Translations under genes and position numbers: made by a program
Assembly: GCA_035455265.1 (NCBI GenBank)
Contig: DATIFK010000146.1
Coordinates: forward strand, 1-37,385
DNA from: MGOM01 sp035455265
GTDB lineage: Bacteria > Chloroflexota > Anaerolineae > Anaerolineales > E44-bin32
DNA length: 37,385 bases
Direction: 5' to 3'
Notes under the pieces: model-generated
Told to the model about the DNA's origin: nothing
What the model saw: the letters and a program-made list of their open reading frames with translations, nothing else
Databases searched by the model: none
Shown: positions 27,686 through 36,113 of the stretch, in pieces
Numbering within the stretch: the stretch's first letter is position 1
Layout of the letters: every line of letters begins with the position of its first letter

Positions 27686-28495
27686 ATGTCACCTAACAGA
27701 GTTCCGCCGGGGATCCACCGAGTCGCTATCGTTTCCATGGTCATGGCTGGAGCACTGCTCGCCTGCTCCCTCGCCGGCGCACAGCCGACGGCCGAGATCA
27801 TCCTCGAGCCGACGGTCCGGCCCGAGTCTCCTTCTCTCCCGCCAACGACAGTGCCGGAGCTTCCGACAGCACCGCCCGAGGCGACGGCCGCCGCACCTGC
27901 CGCCCCATCCACCTTCCGCGATGACTTCAACGGCGTGCTGGATCCCGGGTGGAGCTGGTGGAAGAGCGACTCGCCGGGCTGGTCGCTCTCCCACATGGAC
28001 GGCTGGCTGCGCCTGAACCTTTCGACCGGAAGCTTCTTCAGCGCCACGCCTCCGGAGAACCTGCTGGTCCGGCCGGCTCCGTCGGGCGATTTCGATATGC
28101 AGACATGGCTGCGCTTCAGCCCCGTCCGCAACTTCGAACTCGCCGGTCTCGTGGTCGTCTTCGAGGATGACACCGTCGTGCAATTCGGCCGGGGCTTCTG
28201 CGAAGCCGCCCCCGGGGCGTGCATCGGCGACGGCCTGTACTTCGACGACATTCAGGACGGCGCACCCGTCGACGGCAACTTCGGCACCCAGAGCTTTCTA
28301 GGGGTCGATTACCAGCTCCGCCTGCAACGGCAGGGGAACACCTACACCGCTTCCTATTCCACCGACGGCTCCACCTGGACGACGGTGGGCAGCCACACGG
28401 CCGACCGGACGCCGGTTTCCATCGGCCTGATCGCCGCCCAGGCCGGACAGGCGGGCAACTATGCCGACTTCGATTGGTTCCAGATCTCGCAGTGA
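27686..28495 (+). CDS. ConA-like (DUF1349-type) lipoprotein, paralogue of the preceding C-terminal domain
   Basis: This 269-aa lipoprotein has a hydrophobic core and lipobox LLAC (C27), a Pro/Thr linker with LEPTVRP, and a beta-sandwich domain (~77-268). It matches the preceding enzyme at both ends: leader and linker (AQPTAEIILEPTVRP against SQPTVGPTLEPTARP), then the sandwich (GWSLSHMDGWLRL against AWSLADRSGWLSL; CIGDGLYFDD against CVGDGVYLDN). It is therefore the same protein without the amidohydrolase domain. Family domains bind or accompany carbohydrate-active enzymes; no catalytic site is evident. ATG 27686 has GGAG seven bases upstream and lies three bases after the preceding stop. Confidence 0.88.
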   Translation: MSPNRVPPGIHRVAIVSMVMAGALLACSLAGAQPTAEIILEPTVRPESPSLPPTTVPELPTAPPEATAAAPAAPSTFRDDFNGVLDPGWSWWKSDSPGWSLSHMDGWLRLNLSTGSFFSATPPENLLVRPAPSGDFDMQTWLRFSPVRNFELAGLVVVFEDDTVVQFGRGFCEAAPGACIGDGLYFDDIQDGAPVDGNFGTQSFLGVDYQLRLQRQGNTYTASYSTDGSTWTTVGSHTADRTPVSIGLIAAQAGQAGNYADFDWFQISQ

Positions 28496-28502
28496 GCTCG
28501 CC

Positions 28503-29162
28503 GTGACGCGCGAGTCATCCGCTTCGGATGTTCCTCGATCGAGAGCGGCTCTGGCCGCCGTGCTGGCGCTCACCCTGCTGCAGGCGTGCAATCTCCGCGC
28601 CCCGTCAGCGGCGGCCGGCGACGTCGTCGGGCCGAGTATCCCCTCGGAGGTGAACATCCCTCTGACAGCCCCGGACCCCTCCGGCAATCTCGCCCTCCAC
28701 AAGCCGGCCACGGCGTCCGCCTCGATGCCCGACCAGCCGCCGACCGCCGCCGTCGATGGGGATCCGGAGACGGCATGGAGCGCCGGGACTCACCCGACTC
28801 AGTGGATCGAGATCGACCTCGGGGCGACCTACGATCTGGACCGCCTGATCCTGACGGTGGCCCAGACCCCCGCGGGGAACACCGTCCACCAGGTCTTCGG
28901 CCGCGGCGATGAGGGCAACTACCGCCTGCTCCACGAATTCCGCGGCGACACCAGCGACGGCCAGCTGCTGGATGTGGCGCCCATGGCCGCCTGGGACGCC
29001 GTCCGCTATCTGAAGATCGAGACCAGCGAAAGCCCGTCCTGGGTGGCCTGGCGCGAGATTGCCGTCTTCGGCCGCGCGGCAGGGCCATCATCGGTGAGTC
29101 GCTCGGGCGACGCCATGGTCGCCATGCCCCTGCGGACGGGGCTGGCCTGGATGGGACGGTAG
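28503..29162 (+). CDS. F5/8 type C (discoidin) domain lipoprotein
   Basis: This is a 219-aa exported protein. The GTG at 28503 was chosen because it sits seven bases after the previous stop and leads straight into a signal peptide with lipobox LQAC (C29); an overlapping upstream frame start at 28461 is unlikely. Residues ~61-195 form a discoidin/F5-8C fold: NLALHKPATASAS at the entry, VDGDPETAWSAG, WIEIDLGATYDLDRL, and a closing strand WREIAVFG. These domains bind carbohydrate or lipid headgroups and are often appended to glycan-active enzymes; here it stands alone, so it is probably a surface-binding protein. A short tail follows the domain. The ribosome site is weak, suggesting coupling to the gene upstream. 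Confidence 0.88.
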   Translation: MTRESSASDVPRSRAALAAVLALTLLQACNLRAPSAAAGDVVGPSIPSEVNIPLTAPDPSGNLALHKPATASASMPDQPPTAAVDGDPETAWSAGTHPTQWIEIDLGATYDLDRLILTVAQTPAGNTVHQVFGRGDEGNYRLLHEFRGDTSDGQLLDVAPMAAWDAVRYLKIETSESPSWVAWREIAVFGRAAGPSSVSRSGDAMVAMPLRTGLAWMGR

Positions 29163-29211
29163 CCGCGTGGACCCTTGGCTCGCCGGCCCTTCGGCCGGAT
29201 CGGAGGCCGCC

Positions 29212-30420
29212 GTGAAACGAGTGCAGACCCGCCGTCGCCCTACCCACAAATGGATCGCCGGCCTGGTCGCGCTGGCGCTCGCCGGCTGCGGCGGTGCTGC
29301 GGGCGCCGCGGGCCCGCAGGCCTGGATCGACTCCCCCCAGCACAACAGCACCCACCCGGTAGCCCCGATGGATGTCGTGATGCACGCCGCCGACCCGGGC
29401 GGTGTGGCCGAAGTCGAGCTGAGCGTCAACGGCGAAGTCCTGAGCCGCCGCCCCCCCGACAACACCTCTTCCCGGCTCGTTACGCAACACGTCGCCTGGG
29501 ATCCTTCCGCCCCTGGCGACTACGTCCTCACCGCCCGCGCCCAGAACCACGCCGGCGCCTGGAGCACCGTGGCCACCTCCAACGTCACCCTGACCGGGCC
29601 GCAGGTGCGGACCGAGGTCGGGCAACCGGTGGTCGTGACACCTACCTTCACCGCAACGACGGCCGTCACGCCGACCTGGACTCCGACGCCGGCGTGCGTG
29701 GACAAGGCTCGGTTCGTTGCCGACGTGCGCATCCCCGACAACACGCGTCTGGATCCGGGGGCGGCGTTCCGGAAAGTCTGGCGGCTGCAGAACGATGGCA
29801 CGTGCCCGTGGACCGAGGCCTACCAAGTCGTCTTCAGCGACGGGGCGCCGATGGACAACAACACGCCCGTGCCCATCCCCGGCATCGTCGAGCCGGGCGG
29901 CACCGTCGACATCGTCGTCAGCATGGTGGCGCCCTCGGGCGACGGAACCTACCGCGGCAACTACCTGATCCGCAACCCACAAGGCGTTCTGTTCGGCCTC
30001 GGCGCCGACGCTCAGACGCCGTTCTACGTTCAGATCATCGTCGGCACGACACCGACGGTCACACCGCCTCCGCCACCGCAACCCGACACCCAGCCTCCGT
30101 CGGTCAGCATCTCGCACAGCCCGTCGGGAAACTCGCTGCCCACCGGATCGACGATCACCTTCACCGCCACCGCCAGCGACGACGTCGGCGTCACGCGCAT
30201 CGACATCTGGGTGACGGCGCCGGGGCAGTTCCCGGTGCTGGCCAAGACCTGCAACAACAAGACGACGTGCAAGTACACCGGGGGTCCGTACAACACGCAG
30301 GGCAACCTGAGCTACTTCGCCATCGCCGCCGACGCCGCAGGCCATGAAACCAACAGCGGCGGCCACACGATCGTGATCTACATCGTGGTGGCGTGGACCG
30401 GCGAGCGGCGGGACGTGTGA
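29212..30420 (+). CDS. Ig / NBR1-Ig-like lipoprotein
   Basis: This is a 402-aa lipoprotein. GTG 29212 is preferred over GTG 29167 because GGAGG lies five bases upstream and the signal peptide then starts normally (MKRVQTRRRP...); the lipobox is LAGC (C26). Three beta-sandwich modules follow. An Ig-like domain (~35-130) has IDSPQHNSTHPV and VELSVNGEVL. After a Thr/Pro linker comes an NBR1-type Ig domain (~162-270), recognised by ARFVADVRIPDNTRL, FRKVWRLQNDGTCPW, PGGTVDIVVSMVAP and GTYRGNYLIRNPQGVLFGLG. A third Ig domain (~290-392) has SVSISHSPSG and DDVGVTRIDIWV. NBR1-Ig domains are frequent in Anaerolineae exported proteins, but their bacterial role is not established. A structural or binding role is inferred. 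It is followed by a 64-base gap before the LysM protein. Confidence 0.88.
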   Translation: MKRVQTRRRPTHKWIAGLVALALAGCGGAAGAAGPQAWIDSPQHNSTHPVAPMDVVMHAADPGGVAEVELSVNGEVLSRRPPDNTSSRLVTQHVAWDPSAPGDYVLTARAQNHAGAWSTVATSNVTLTGPQVRTEVGQPVVVTPTFTATTAVTPTWTPTPACVDKARFVADVRIPDNTRLDPGAAFRKVWRLQNDGTCPWTEAYQVVFSDGAPMDNNTPVPIPGIVEPGGTVDIVVSMVAPSGDGTYRGNYLIRNPQGVLFGLGADAQTPFYVQIIVGTTPTVTPPPPPQPDTQPPSVSISHSPSGNSLPTGSTITFTATASDDVGVTRIDIWVTAPGQFPVLAKTCNNKTTCKYTGGPYNTQGNLSYFAIAADAAGHETNSGGHTIVIYIVVAWTGERRDV

Positions 30421-30484
30421 ATCGCATGGACCGCCCCGGCTCCTTGAGGCATCCGCGCCGCGGCGCGGCCGAAAGGTCAGCGAC

Positions 30485-33400
30485 ATGAAGAAGCCAGAAC
30501 CCATCGACCCGAAGAAACGCTTCACGTCCGTGGGCATGCAGCCGGGCCAGGTCCAGCAGGATTCCGACTGGAATCGCGGAGGCTCCGGCCGTTCACGTCG
30601 ACGGGCGGGGTCGGTCGAGCAGGATTCGGATTGGAACTCCGCAAAAGGGCGCGGGCTCAGGCGCTGGCTTCTTCCTGCAGGCGGATTGGTGGTCGTGGCC
30701 GCGGTCCTGGTGGGCGGGCTCGTTCTGGCCCGACGCTACGGCCCCCTGCTGGCTTTTCGCGCATTGAGCGGGCCGGTGGCCAACATCGTCACCCCCGTTC
30801 AAGGGACGGTCGTGGCGCTGCACAGCACGGTCGGGGTCACCGGGGAGGGGACCTCCGGCAAGGGCATTCGCGAATTGCAGCTGTGGGTGAACGGCCAACA
30901 GTGGGCGTCGAAGGTCTTCGAGGTTCCTCTCGATCAGGCATCGTCGACATGGGGATGGACACCCTCGGGGGAAGGCGAGCACTTGCTGGTCGTCAAGGCG
31001 ATCGCAGCATCGGGCGAAACCGCCGAGAGCGAGACCGTCCGCGTCCTGGCCGCCATGGCCGCCGACGTGCGTTTTCCGGCGAACGTTGTCGCCCAACCGG
31101 GAGACAGCCTCGAGTCATTGGCCCAGAACTACGAGACCAGCGCGCAGGACATCGTCAACAGCAACCCGGGGCTGGATCCGGCTGCGCCGCTCAGCCCGGG
31201 CCAGACACTGACAGTGCCGATCCCGGTCCCCAACCAGCCGGAGGTCGCGCCCGAGGGCGGGTTCGACCCTGCTCCGCCGGCGGGGGAGGTTAAGCCGGAG
31301 CCGGGCGCCTCGCTGCAGCAGGTGGCTGGCGATTATCTTCAGGCGGTGGGGGCGCAGGTAGCCTCGGGATGGCGAGATTTCAAGATAGCCAACGGGACGA
31401 TCACGCCCAACCAACCCGTCGAGAAGATCTTCCTCTATGTGTCCGTCGATGACGCCCACTATCAGCGCATCCCGGCCAACGAGCACGACTACCTGGTGTC
31501 GCCCAGCGGGACCTTCGACGTCAAGCCGCTCCTGCAACCGCTGCTGGACCAATCCGGCCTCGACCAGATCAAGGTCAACATGGAGGTCTGGGCGTGGCGC
31601 GGCGGCTCGCTCGTCTTTCTCGGCAGCTACTACGGCAAGCTGACGGTTTCCGACTCGGGTCCGCAGCTCACGCCGAGCAGCAGCACCGAGCTCCAGGCCG
31701 TCGATTACGTCTATCTGTCCAAGAAGTTCTACACCCAGTCGTTCGCCATCACCTCGGCGCAGCTGTCGAACGTTCGTGAGTTCCATTGGACGACGAGCGT
31801 GCCAGGGGTCACCTATGCCTTGTGGCAGGTGTCGACCCAGGCCTTTCCGCCCGGAACCAGTCTCAACCCGCCGGGGTTGATCCACCAGGGCGTCTCATCC
31901 GTCACCAACGGTACGTTCTCGCTGCGCTTCCAGGACTACTTCACGTCATCGCAAAGCGGAGGGGGTGGGCTCTTCGGTGATGCGGGGGATCTTTTCGACG
32001 GTGCCCAGGATTGGTTCGATAGCCTGCAGGGCAAGAAGCCTCCCACGCAGACGTTCAACCTGTTCCAGCCGCGCTTCTTCCTGGTGCGGGTCATCCCCAT
32101 GACGGGCTCGCCGCTGCTGGGCGACTCGGCCGCCCAGATCGCCGGCCCGGCCTCGATCCCGGTCTTCGTCTACTACCAATGGGCGGGCAACCCCTACAAG
32201 CCCGGTCTCGAGCCCAATGGGCCCGTGTATCAGGCCACCATCCTGTCCTTCACGCCGCTGCAACCTGCCGACCCCGACTACCATGCATGTTTCGTCTCCA
32301 CCTTCGAAGTGCGCGATTGCCACAACGTGATCCCGGGCGCGTACCAGGTCAACTCCTACAACGTAGGCAACGGCGCCGTCGTCAACGGGAAGGCGATCAC
32401 CCCGGCGCAGTTCCAGCAGTGCACGCTGATCGTCCCGAAGGGCCAGGAAAGCTGCGGCTGTCCCGGCGTTTCCTGCTCCGGCTCGAGCAGTTCCTGCGGC
32501 GAGATCAGCCTCGATGGCTTCTCGGATTGTCTGAGCGACTTCGGGTCGTGGGCCGCCGGGGCCCTGCAGGACGCCTACAACTTCGTCAGCGGCTGGTACA
32601 ACAAGGCCGTCGCCTTCGTCAAGGAGTGGGCCGCCAAGCTCAACCCGTTGTGCATCCAGGCGAAGATGGCGGCGGCGCAATTCGGCGGCGACACGGTCAC
32701 CGAGGGCGACGTCGAGGACGTTTGCCAGGCAGCTACCGACATCGCCGTCACGGCCGTACAGATCTACTTCGGCATTCCTCCCAGCCTGCCCAACTTCGAT
32801 CAGATCATGGACGAAGGTCTGGACTACGCCATCAGCATCACGGCGACCCAGTTGGGCATCGACTGCAATCCCCAGTGCGTAGCCCTTCTCAAGAAAGGCT
32901 TTTCGGCCGCCGCCAGCGGAGAGAACCTGTATCAGGCCGGGTTGGATGTGGGGGCCTCCATGGCCGCCGGCAAGCTCGGCTTCCCATGCGACGCCCAATG
33001 CCAGAACATCGTCAAAGCCGGTGTTCAAGGAAAGGCGAGTTTCGGCCAGGTCTCCGATGCCGTGCTCGACCAGGCGGCGCAGCAGATCACCAACAACCTG
33101 AATGCGCAGGGCTACCCATGTGACGAGAAGTGCCACAGCAATATCCGGCTGGCTCTGGGCGAAGGCGCCGCCGTCGGTGCAACGGCGGCGGGCGCGGCTG
33201 CTCAGCCCAAGCCGGTCCTGCTCTACGAGCCGCACCCTCTGGCAGAGACCCAGCCAGCCATGGCGCGCGTCTCGATCTTCCGACGTTTCGAGTCGGCCAA
33301 CGTGCCCCAGGAGGATCTGGACCATTGCTTCTTGCAGATCTTCACGGAGGAAACCAACACCCTCAGCAACGGGACTCCCGTCACCGGGGCCCCGTTCATC

Positions 33401-33646
33401 GCCCAGGCCCTCGACCTGCCCTTGATGAAGCCCGGTCAGTCCATCACGATCCCCATCGTCCTGGATCATCCGCCGGGATCCTACTTCTACTCCTCGGGAG
33501 GGGCTTCCTTCAACTGGGCGGCGTTCTACTATGGCGGCCAAATCCACGTGCGGGTCACCGGCCCGGCGTTCATCACCTCCGGCCCGAACGCCCAGGCCCT
33601 GCCCTGTATTGCGGAGGATACATGGACCGCGACCGCGCCGAAGTGA
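30485..33646 (+). CDS. Single-pass membrane Ig-LysM protein with DUF6519-like cytoplasmic tail
   Basis: This 1053-aa type II membrane protein has no cleavable signal. Residues 1-60 are cytoplasmic and polar: DPKKRFTSVGMQPGQVQQD then SDWN (8-30), with a second copy VEQDSDWN (44-51). This resembles the N-terminal motif of DUF6519 proteins. TM spans ~61-83. Outside follow an Ig-like domain (~99-188), a LysM domain (~199-246; AQPGDSLESLAQNYETSAQD, SPGQTLTVP), and a long beta-rich region to ~650 with no family recognised. A Cys-rich segment leads to a helical part with three CxxxC repeats (C794/C798, C835/C839, C879/C883). The C-terminus (~905-1053) is again beta-rich. LysM binds peptidoglycan, so this may tie the membrane to the wall. 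ATG 30485 has only a distant AAAGG. Its 3' end overlaps the next gene by 25 bases. Confidence 0.8.
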   Translation: MKKPEPIDPKKRFTSVGMQPGQVQQDSDWNRGGSGRSRRRAGSVEQDSDWNSAKGRGLRRWLLPAGGLVVVAAVLVGGLVLARRYGPLLAFRALSGPVANIVTPVQGTVVALHSTVGVTGEGTSGKGIRELQLWVNGQQWASKVFEVPLDQASSTWGWTPSGEGEHLLVVKAIAASGETAESETVRVLAAMAADVRFPANVVAQPGDSLESLAQNYETSAQDIVNSNPGLDPAAPLSPGQTLTVPIPVPNQPEVAPEGGFDPAPPAGEVKPEPGASLQQVAGDYLQAVGAQVASGWRDFKIANGTITPNQPVEKIFLYVSVDDAHYQRIPANEHDYLVSPSGTFDVKPLLQPLLDQSGLDQIKVNMEVWAWRGGSLVFLGSYYGKLTVSDSGPQLTPSSSTELQAVDYVYLSKKFYTQSFAITSAQLSNVREFHWTTSVPGVTYALWQVSTQAFPPGTSLNPPGLIHQGVSSVTNGTFSLRFQDYFTSSQSGGGGLFGDAGDLFDGAQDWFDSLQGKKPPTQTFNLFQPRFFLVRVIPMTGSPLLGDSAAQIAGPASIPVFVYYQWAGNPYKPGLEPNGPVYQATILSFTPLQPADPDYHACFVSTFEVRDCHNVIPGAYQVNSYNVGNGAVVNGKAITPAQFQQCTLIVPKGQESCGCPGVSCSGSSSSCGEISLDGFSDCLSDFGSWAAGALQDAYNFVSGWYNKAVAFVKEWAAKLNPLCIQAKMAAAQFGGDTVTEGDVEDVCQAATDIAVTAVQIYFGIPPSLPNFDQIMDEGLDYAISITATQLGIDCNPQCVALLKKGFSAAASGENLYQAGLDVGASMAAGKLGFPCDAQCQNIVKAGVQGKASFGQVSDAVLDQAAQQITNNLNAQGYPCDEKCHSNIRLALGEGAAVGATAAGAAAQPKPVLLYEPHPLAETQPAMARVSIFRRFESANVPQEDLDHCFLQIFTEETNTLSNGTPVTGAPFIAQALDLPLMKPGQSITIPIVLDHPPGSYFYSSGGASFNWAAFYYGGQIHVRVTGPAFITSGPNAQALPCIAEDTWTATAPK

Positions 33647-35448
33647 TCCGGGCAGCACCCTTCACCATGGCGCCCGCCCGCTCCCGCCGCATCTGGCCGG
33701 CCGTGGCGCTGGCCGTGGCGCTCATGGCCTGCGGCCGGGCCGCGCCTCCTTCGCCCCAACCCACCGCGGCCGCCCCTCAATCCGAGTCGGCCGCCTCGCC
33801 TGCCCCCGACTCGACGGTGGCGGCGACCTCGCCGACCGCCTCGGCCGAGGTGATCTTCACCGACGGTCACATCCTCACGATGGATCCTTCTCTCCCGGCG
33901 GCCCAGGCCCTGGCCGTCGCTGGGGACACGATCCTCGCCGTCGGCAGCAACGACGAGGTGACCAGGTTCGAAGGCGCCGCGACCGTCGTCATCGACCTCG
34001 ACGGCGCCACCATGACGCCCGGCTTCATCGACGCCCATCAGCATCGCATCGGAAACCGTGGCAATATCGGCATCGACAATCCCGTAGACGTGATCGAGCC
34101 GGCCATCGAACAAGGGTGGACATCCATCGACGAACTCTACGTGGATCAAGGGAGACTCAACGAATTGATCGATCTCGATCGCGCCGGCGTCCTGCGCCTG
34201 CGGGTCGATGCCTACCTGCCGGTGATGGAGAACAGCGCCGAAGGCCGGATGCTGGGCGACTACTACCAGGCCTACACCCCCGGCGAGATGGTGAGCCCTC
34301 ACGTCCGGGTGGCCGGTCTGAAGATCTTCACCGATTTCGACAACGCCACGATTCTCCTGTGGCAGCCGGAGACTCTGCAGGCGTTCATCGAGGCGCGCCT
34401 GCAGGAGGGATGGCCGCTGGCGATCAAGACCGTCAGCACGCGCTCGCTGGAGATAATCCTGCAAGCCATCGAAGGCGCGCAGGCGGCCGTCCCCGATATC
34501 CCCGACCGGCGCATCCGCCTGGAGCACATGCTCTTCGCCACGCCGGACCAGATCGCGCGCCTCCAGCGCCTCGGCCTGGTGCCGGTCATCAATCTCAACA
34601 ACCCGGGGCAGCTGGTCGGTGAACCGGACATCGACCAATTGATCGAGCGCGAACCGGACGGATCCTACACGCCCTGGCGCAACCTGGCGCAGGCCGGAGT
34701 GCGCTTCGCCAATGCCTCGGGCTTCCCGAGCTTCTATGTCGACGAGCCGACCGGCGCGCCCTTCGGGTCGCCGATGCACCTGATCTACCAGGCCGTCACC
34801 CGGGTCGGCAATCTGGGACGGCAGCCCTATCCCTGGCTGCTCGACCAGGCCATCACAGCCGAGCAGGCCATGCGGGCCCTGACCATCGACGGCGCCTTCG
34901 CCGGTTTCCAGGACGACGTCAAGGGCAGCCTCTCGCCCGGGAAGCTCGCCGATCTGGTTGTCCTCTCACAGGATCCTCTGGCCGTCCCGGCCGATCAGGT
35001 CAACCACATCGAAGTCTGGATGACGATGATCGGCGGCCGAGTGGAGTGGTGTGCGCCTGGCCATGAGAGCCTGTGCCCCGGTCAGGCGCCTCCCCCCAGC
35101 GAAGCTCAGGATCCGTTCCTGGGGGATTGGGCGGCGAACGATCCGACCGACGGCAGCCCTATGTCCCTCCGCGTCACCCGCCAGGATGGCGCCTACAACG
35201 TCACTCTCACCGATGAACTGGCCACGGCCTGCGGCCTAGATGCTTCCGGGAAACCGACGGTGTCCGCAGAGGTCGATGCCACCGGCCAGGTGGATGGAAA
35301 CGTGTTGCGCACGACCGTCACGTCGCTGCGCTGCCTGAGCGAGCCGCCGACGTCCAGGGCACTGAGTCTCACCATTGACTACACCTACCAGGCGGACAGC
35401 GACACGCTGCTCGACAACAGCCAGGGCGCCATCTGGCATCGGCCATAG
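33622..35448 (+). CDS. Amidohydrolase-like lipoprotein with degenerate active site
   Basis: This 608-aa protein is paralogous to the enzyme at 25595. ATG 33622 has GGAGG five bases upstream and overlaps the LysM gene; the longer frame from 33130 is a shadow. The hydrophobic core ends in lipobox LMAC (C37), followed by a Pro/Ala/Ser linker. The amidohydrolase part (~76-470) keeps FTDGHILTMDP, FIDAHQHRI (H139, H141), K234 in VAGLKIFTD, LEHM (H302) and GKLADLVVLSQDP. However, the position of H270 of the sister enzyme is K269 (AIKTVSTRS), and that of the catalytic Asp (D369) is G367 (ANASGFP). Catalysis is therefore doubtful. The C-x7-C pair (EWCAPGHESLC) is conserved. The C-terminal ~110 residues (FLGDWAANDPTDGSPMSLRV onward) are a separate beta domain, different from the ConA domain of the sister. 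Confidence 0.88.
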   Translation: MDRDRAEVIRAAPFTMAPARSRRIWPAVALAVALMACGRAAPPSPQPTAAAPQSESAASPAPDSTVAATSPTASAEVIFTDGHILTMDPSLPAAQALAVAGDTILAVGSNDEVTRFEGAATVVIDLDGATMTPGFIDAHQHRIGNRGNIGIDNPVDVIEPAIEQGWTSIDELYVDQGRLNELIDLDRAGVLRLRVDAYLPVMENSAEGRMLGDYYQAYTPGEMVSPHVRVAGLKIFTDFDNATILLWQPETLQAFIEARLQEGWPLAIKTVSTRSLEIILQAIEGAQAAVPDIPDRRIRLEHMLFATPDQIARLQRLGLVPVINLNNPGQLVGEPDIDQLIEREPDGSYTPWRNLAQAGVRFANASGFPSFYVDEPTGAPFGSPMHLIYQAVTRVGNLGRQPYPWLLDQAITAEQAMRALTIDGAFAGFQDDVKGSLSPGKLADLVVLSQDPLAVPADQVNHIEVWMTMIGGRVEWCAPGHESLCPGQAPPPSEAQDPFLGDWAANDPTDGSPMSLRVTRQDGAYNVTLTDELATACGLDASGKPTVSAEVDATGQVDGNVLRTTVTSLRCLSEPPTSRALSLTIDYTYQADSDTLLDNSQGAIWHRP

Positions 35449-35477
35449 AGCGCTCCTTGGTCGAGGAGGGTTCGATC

Positions 35478-36041
35478 GTGAGGCCAAGAGTGAGGTTGTG
35501 GATCCCCGTCGCGCTGGTGATGGCCGCCCAGATCGCCTGCGGGGGCGCCTCCCCCCAGGCGACCTCAGCGCCTTCGGGCGGCGAGGTGATCGAACCTACC
35601 TCGCCGCCGGCCCAGATCCAGCCGACCGAGCCACCCTCCGGTGGCAGTGATGTCTCGGGCTACGTCGCCTGCGAGATTGTCACCGCGCAAGACGTGGCCG
35701 ATCTTGTCGGCGGCACCGTCTCGCGCGAGCTCGACCAGCAGCCGTCGCCGAACTGCATCTACGAGGTCGATCCCGCCGGCGAGGACAACTATGCCCAGTT
35801 CCTGGTGTACATCGAGCCGACCGACATGGTCCAGCCGTTGATCGAAGCGATGCCCGAGCAGTTGGGCGACCCCGTGGCCGGGATCGGCGATGCGGCCTAT
35901 CTGGAGCACGACGATTCGTCCGAGACCTATCACCTCATCGCTTTGGTGAGGAACCGCTTCGGCCTCGAAGTCATCGGCGATCAGGAGGATTGGGTCCTGG
36001 ATCTAGGCAAGTTGTTCCTATCCCGCATGGTGGGCCCATAG
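35478..36041 (+). CDS. Small lipoprotein, DUF3558-like
   Basis: This is a 187-aa lipoprotein. GTG 35478 follows GAGGAGGG at seven bases; the frame extends to a TTG at 35457 but that start has no ribosome site. Lipobox QIAC (C21) is followed by a Ser/Pro/Thr linker to ~60. The domain (~66-187) begins with CEIVTAQDVADLVGG and has a second Cys in NCIYEV, then alternating strands and a helix, ending VLDLGKLFLSRMV. The layout Cys-(helix)-Cys in an exported domain is like DUF3558 lipoproteins of Actinobacteria, but the match is by pattern only. Function is unknown. It lies 29 bases after the preceding gene, in the same operon. Confidence 0.8.
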   Translation: MRPRVRLWIPVALVMAAQIACGGASPQATSAPSGGEVIEPTSPPAQIQPTEPPSGGSDVSGYVACEIVTAQDVADLVGGTVSRELDQQPSPNCIYEVDPAGEDNYAQFLVYIEPTDMVQPLIEAMPEQLGDPVAGIGDAAYLEHDDSSETYHLIALVRNRFGLEVIGDQEDWVLDLGKLFLSRMVGP

Positions 36042-36113
36042 GCCGAGGTCCGGATGTCCTTACGCATCCCAGCGTGGCCGATTCGCGCAGCCAACGAAAC
36101 GGAGAGGAACCCC

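Noticed and set aside
33130..33621. N-terminal extension of the second amidohydrolase frame
   Set aside because: This stretch is out of frame within the LysM gene and Arg/Pro/Gly-rich; GGAGG and a signal peptide place the real start at 33622.
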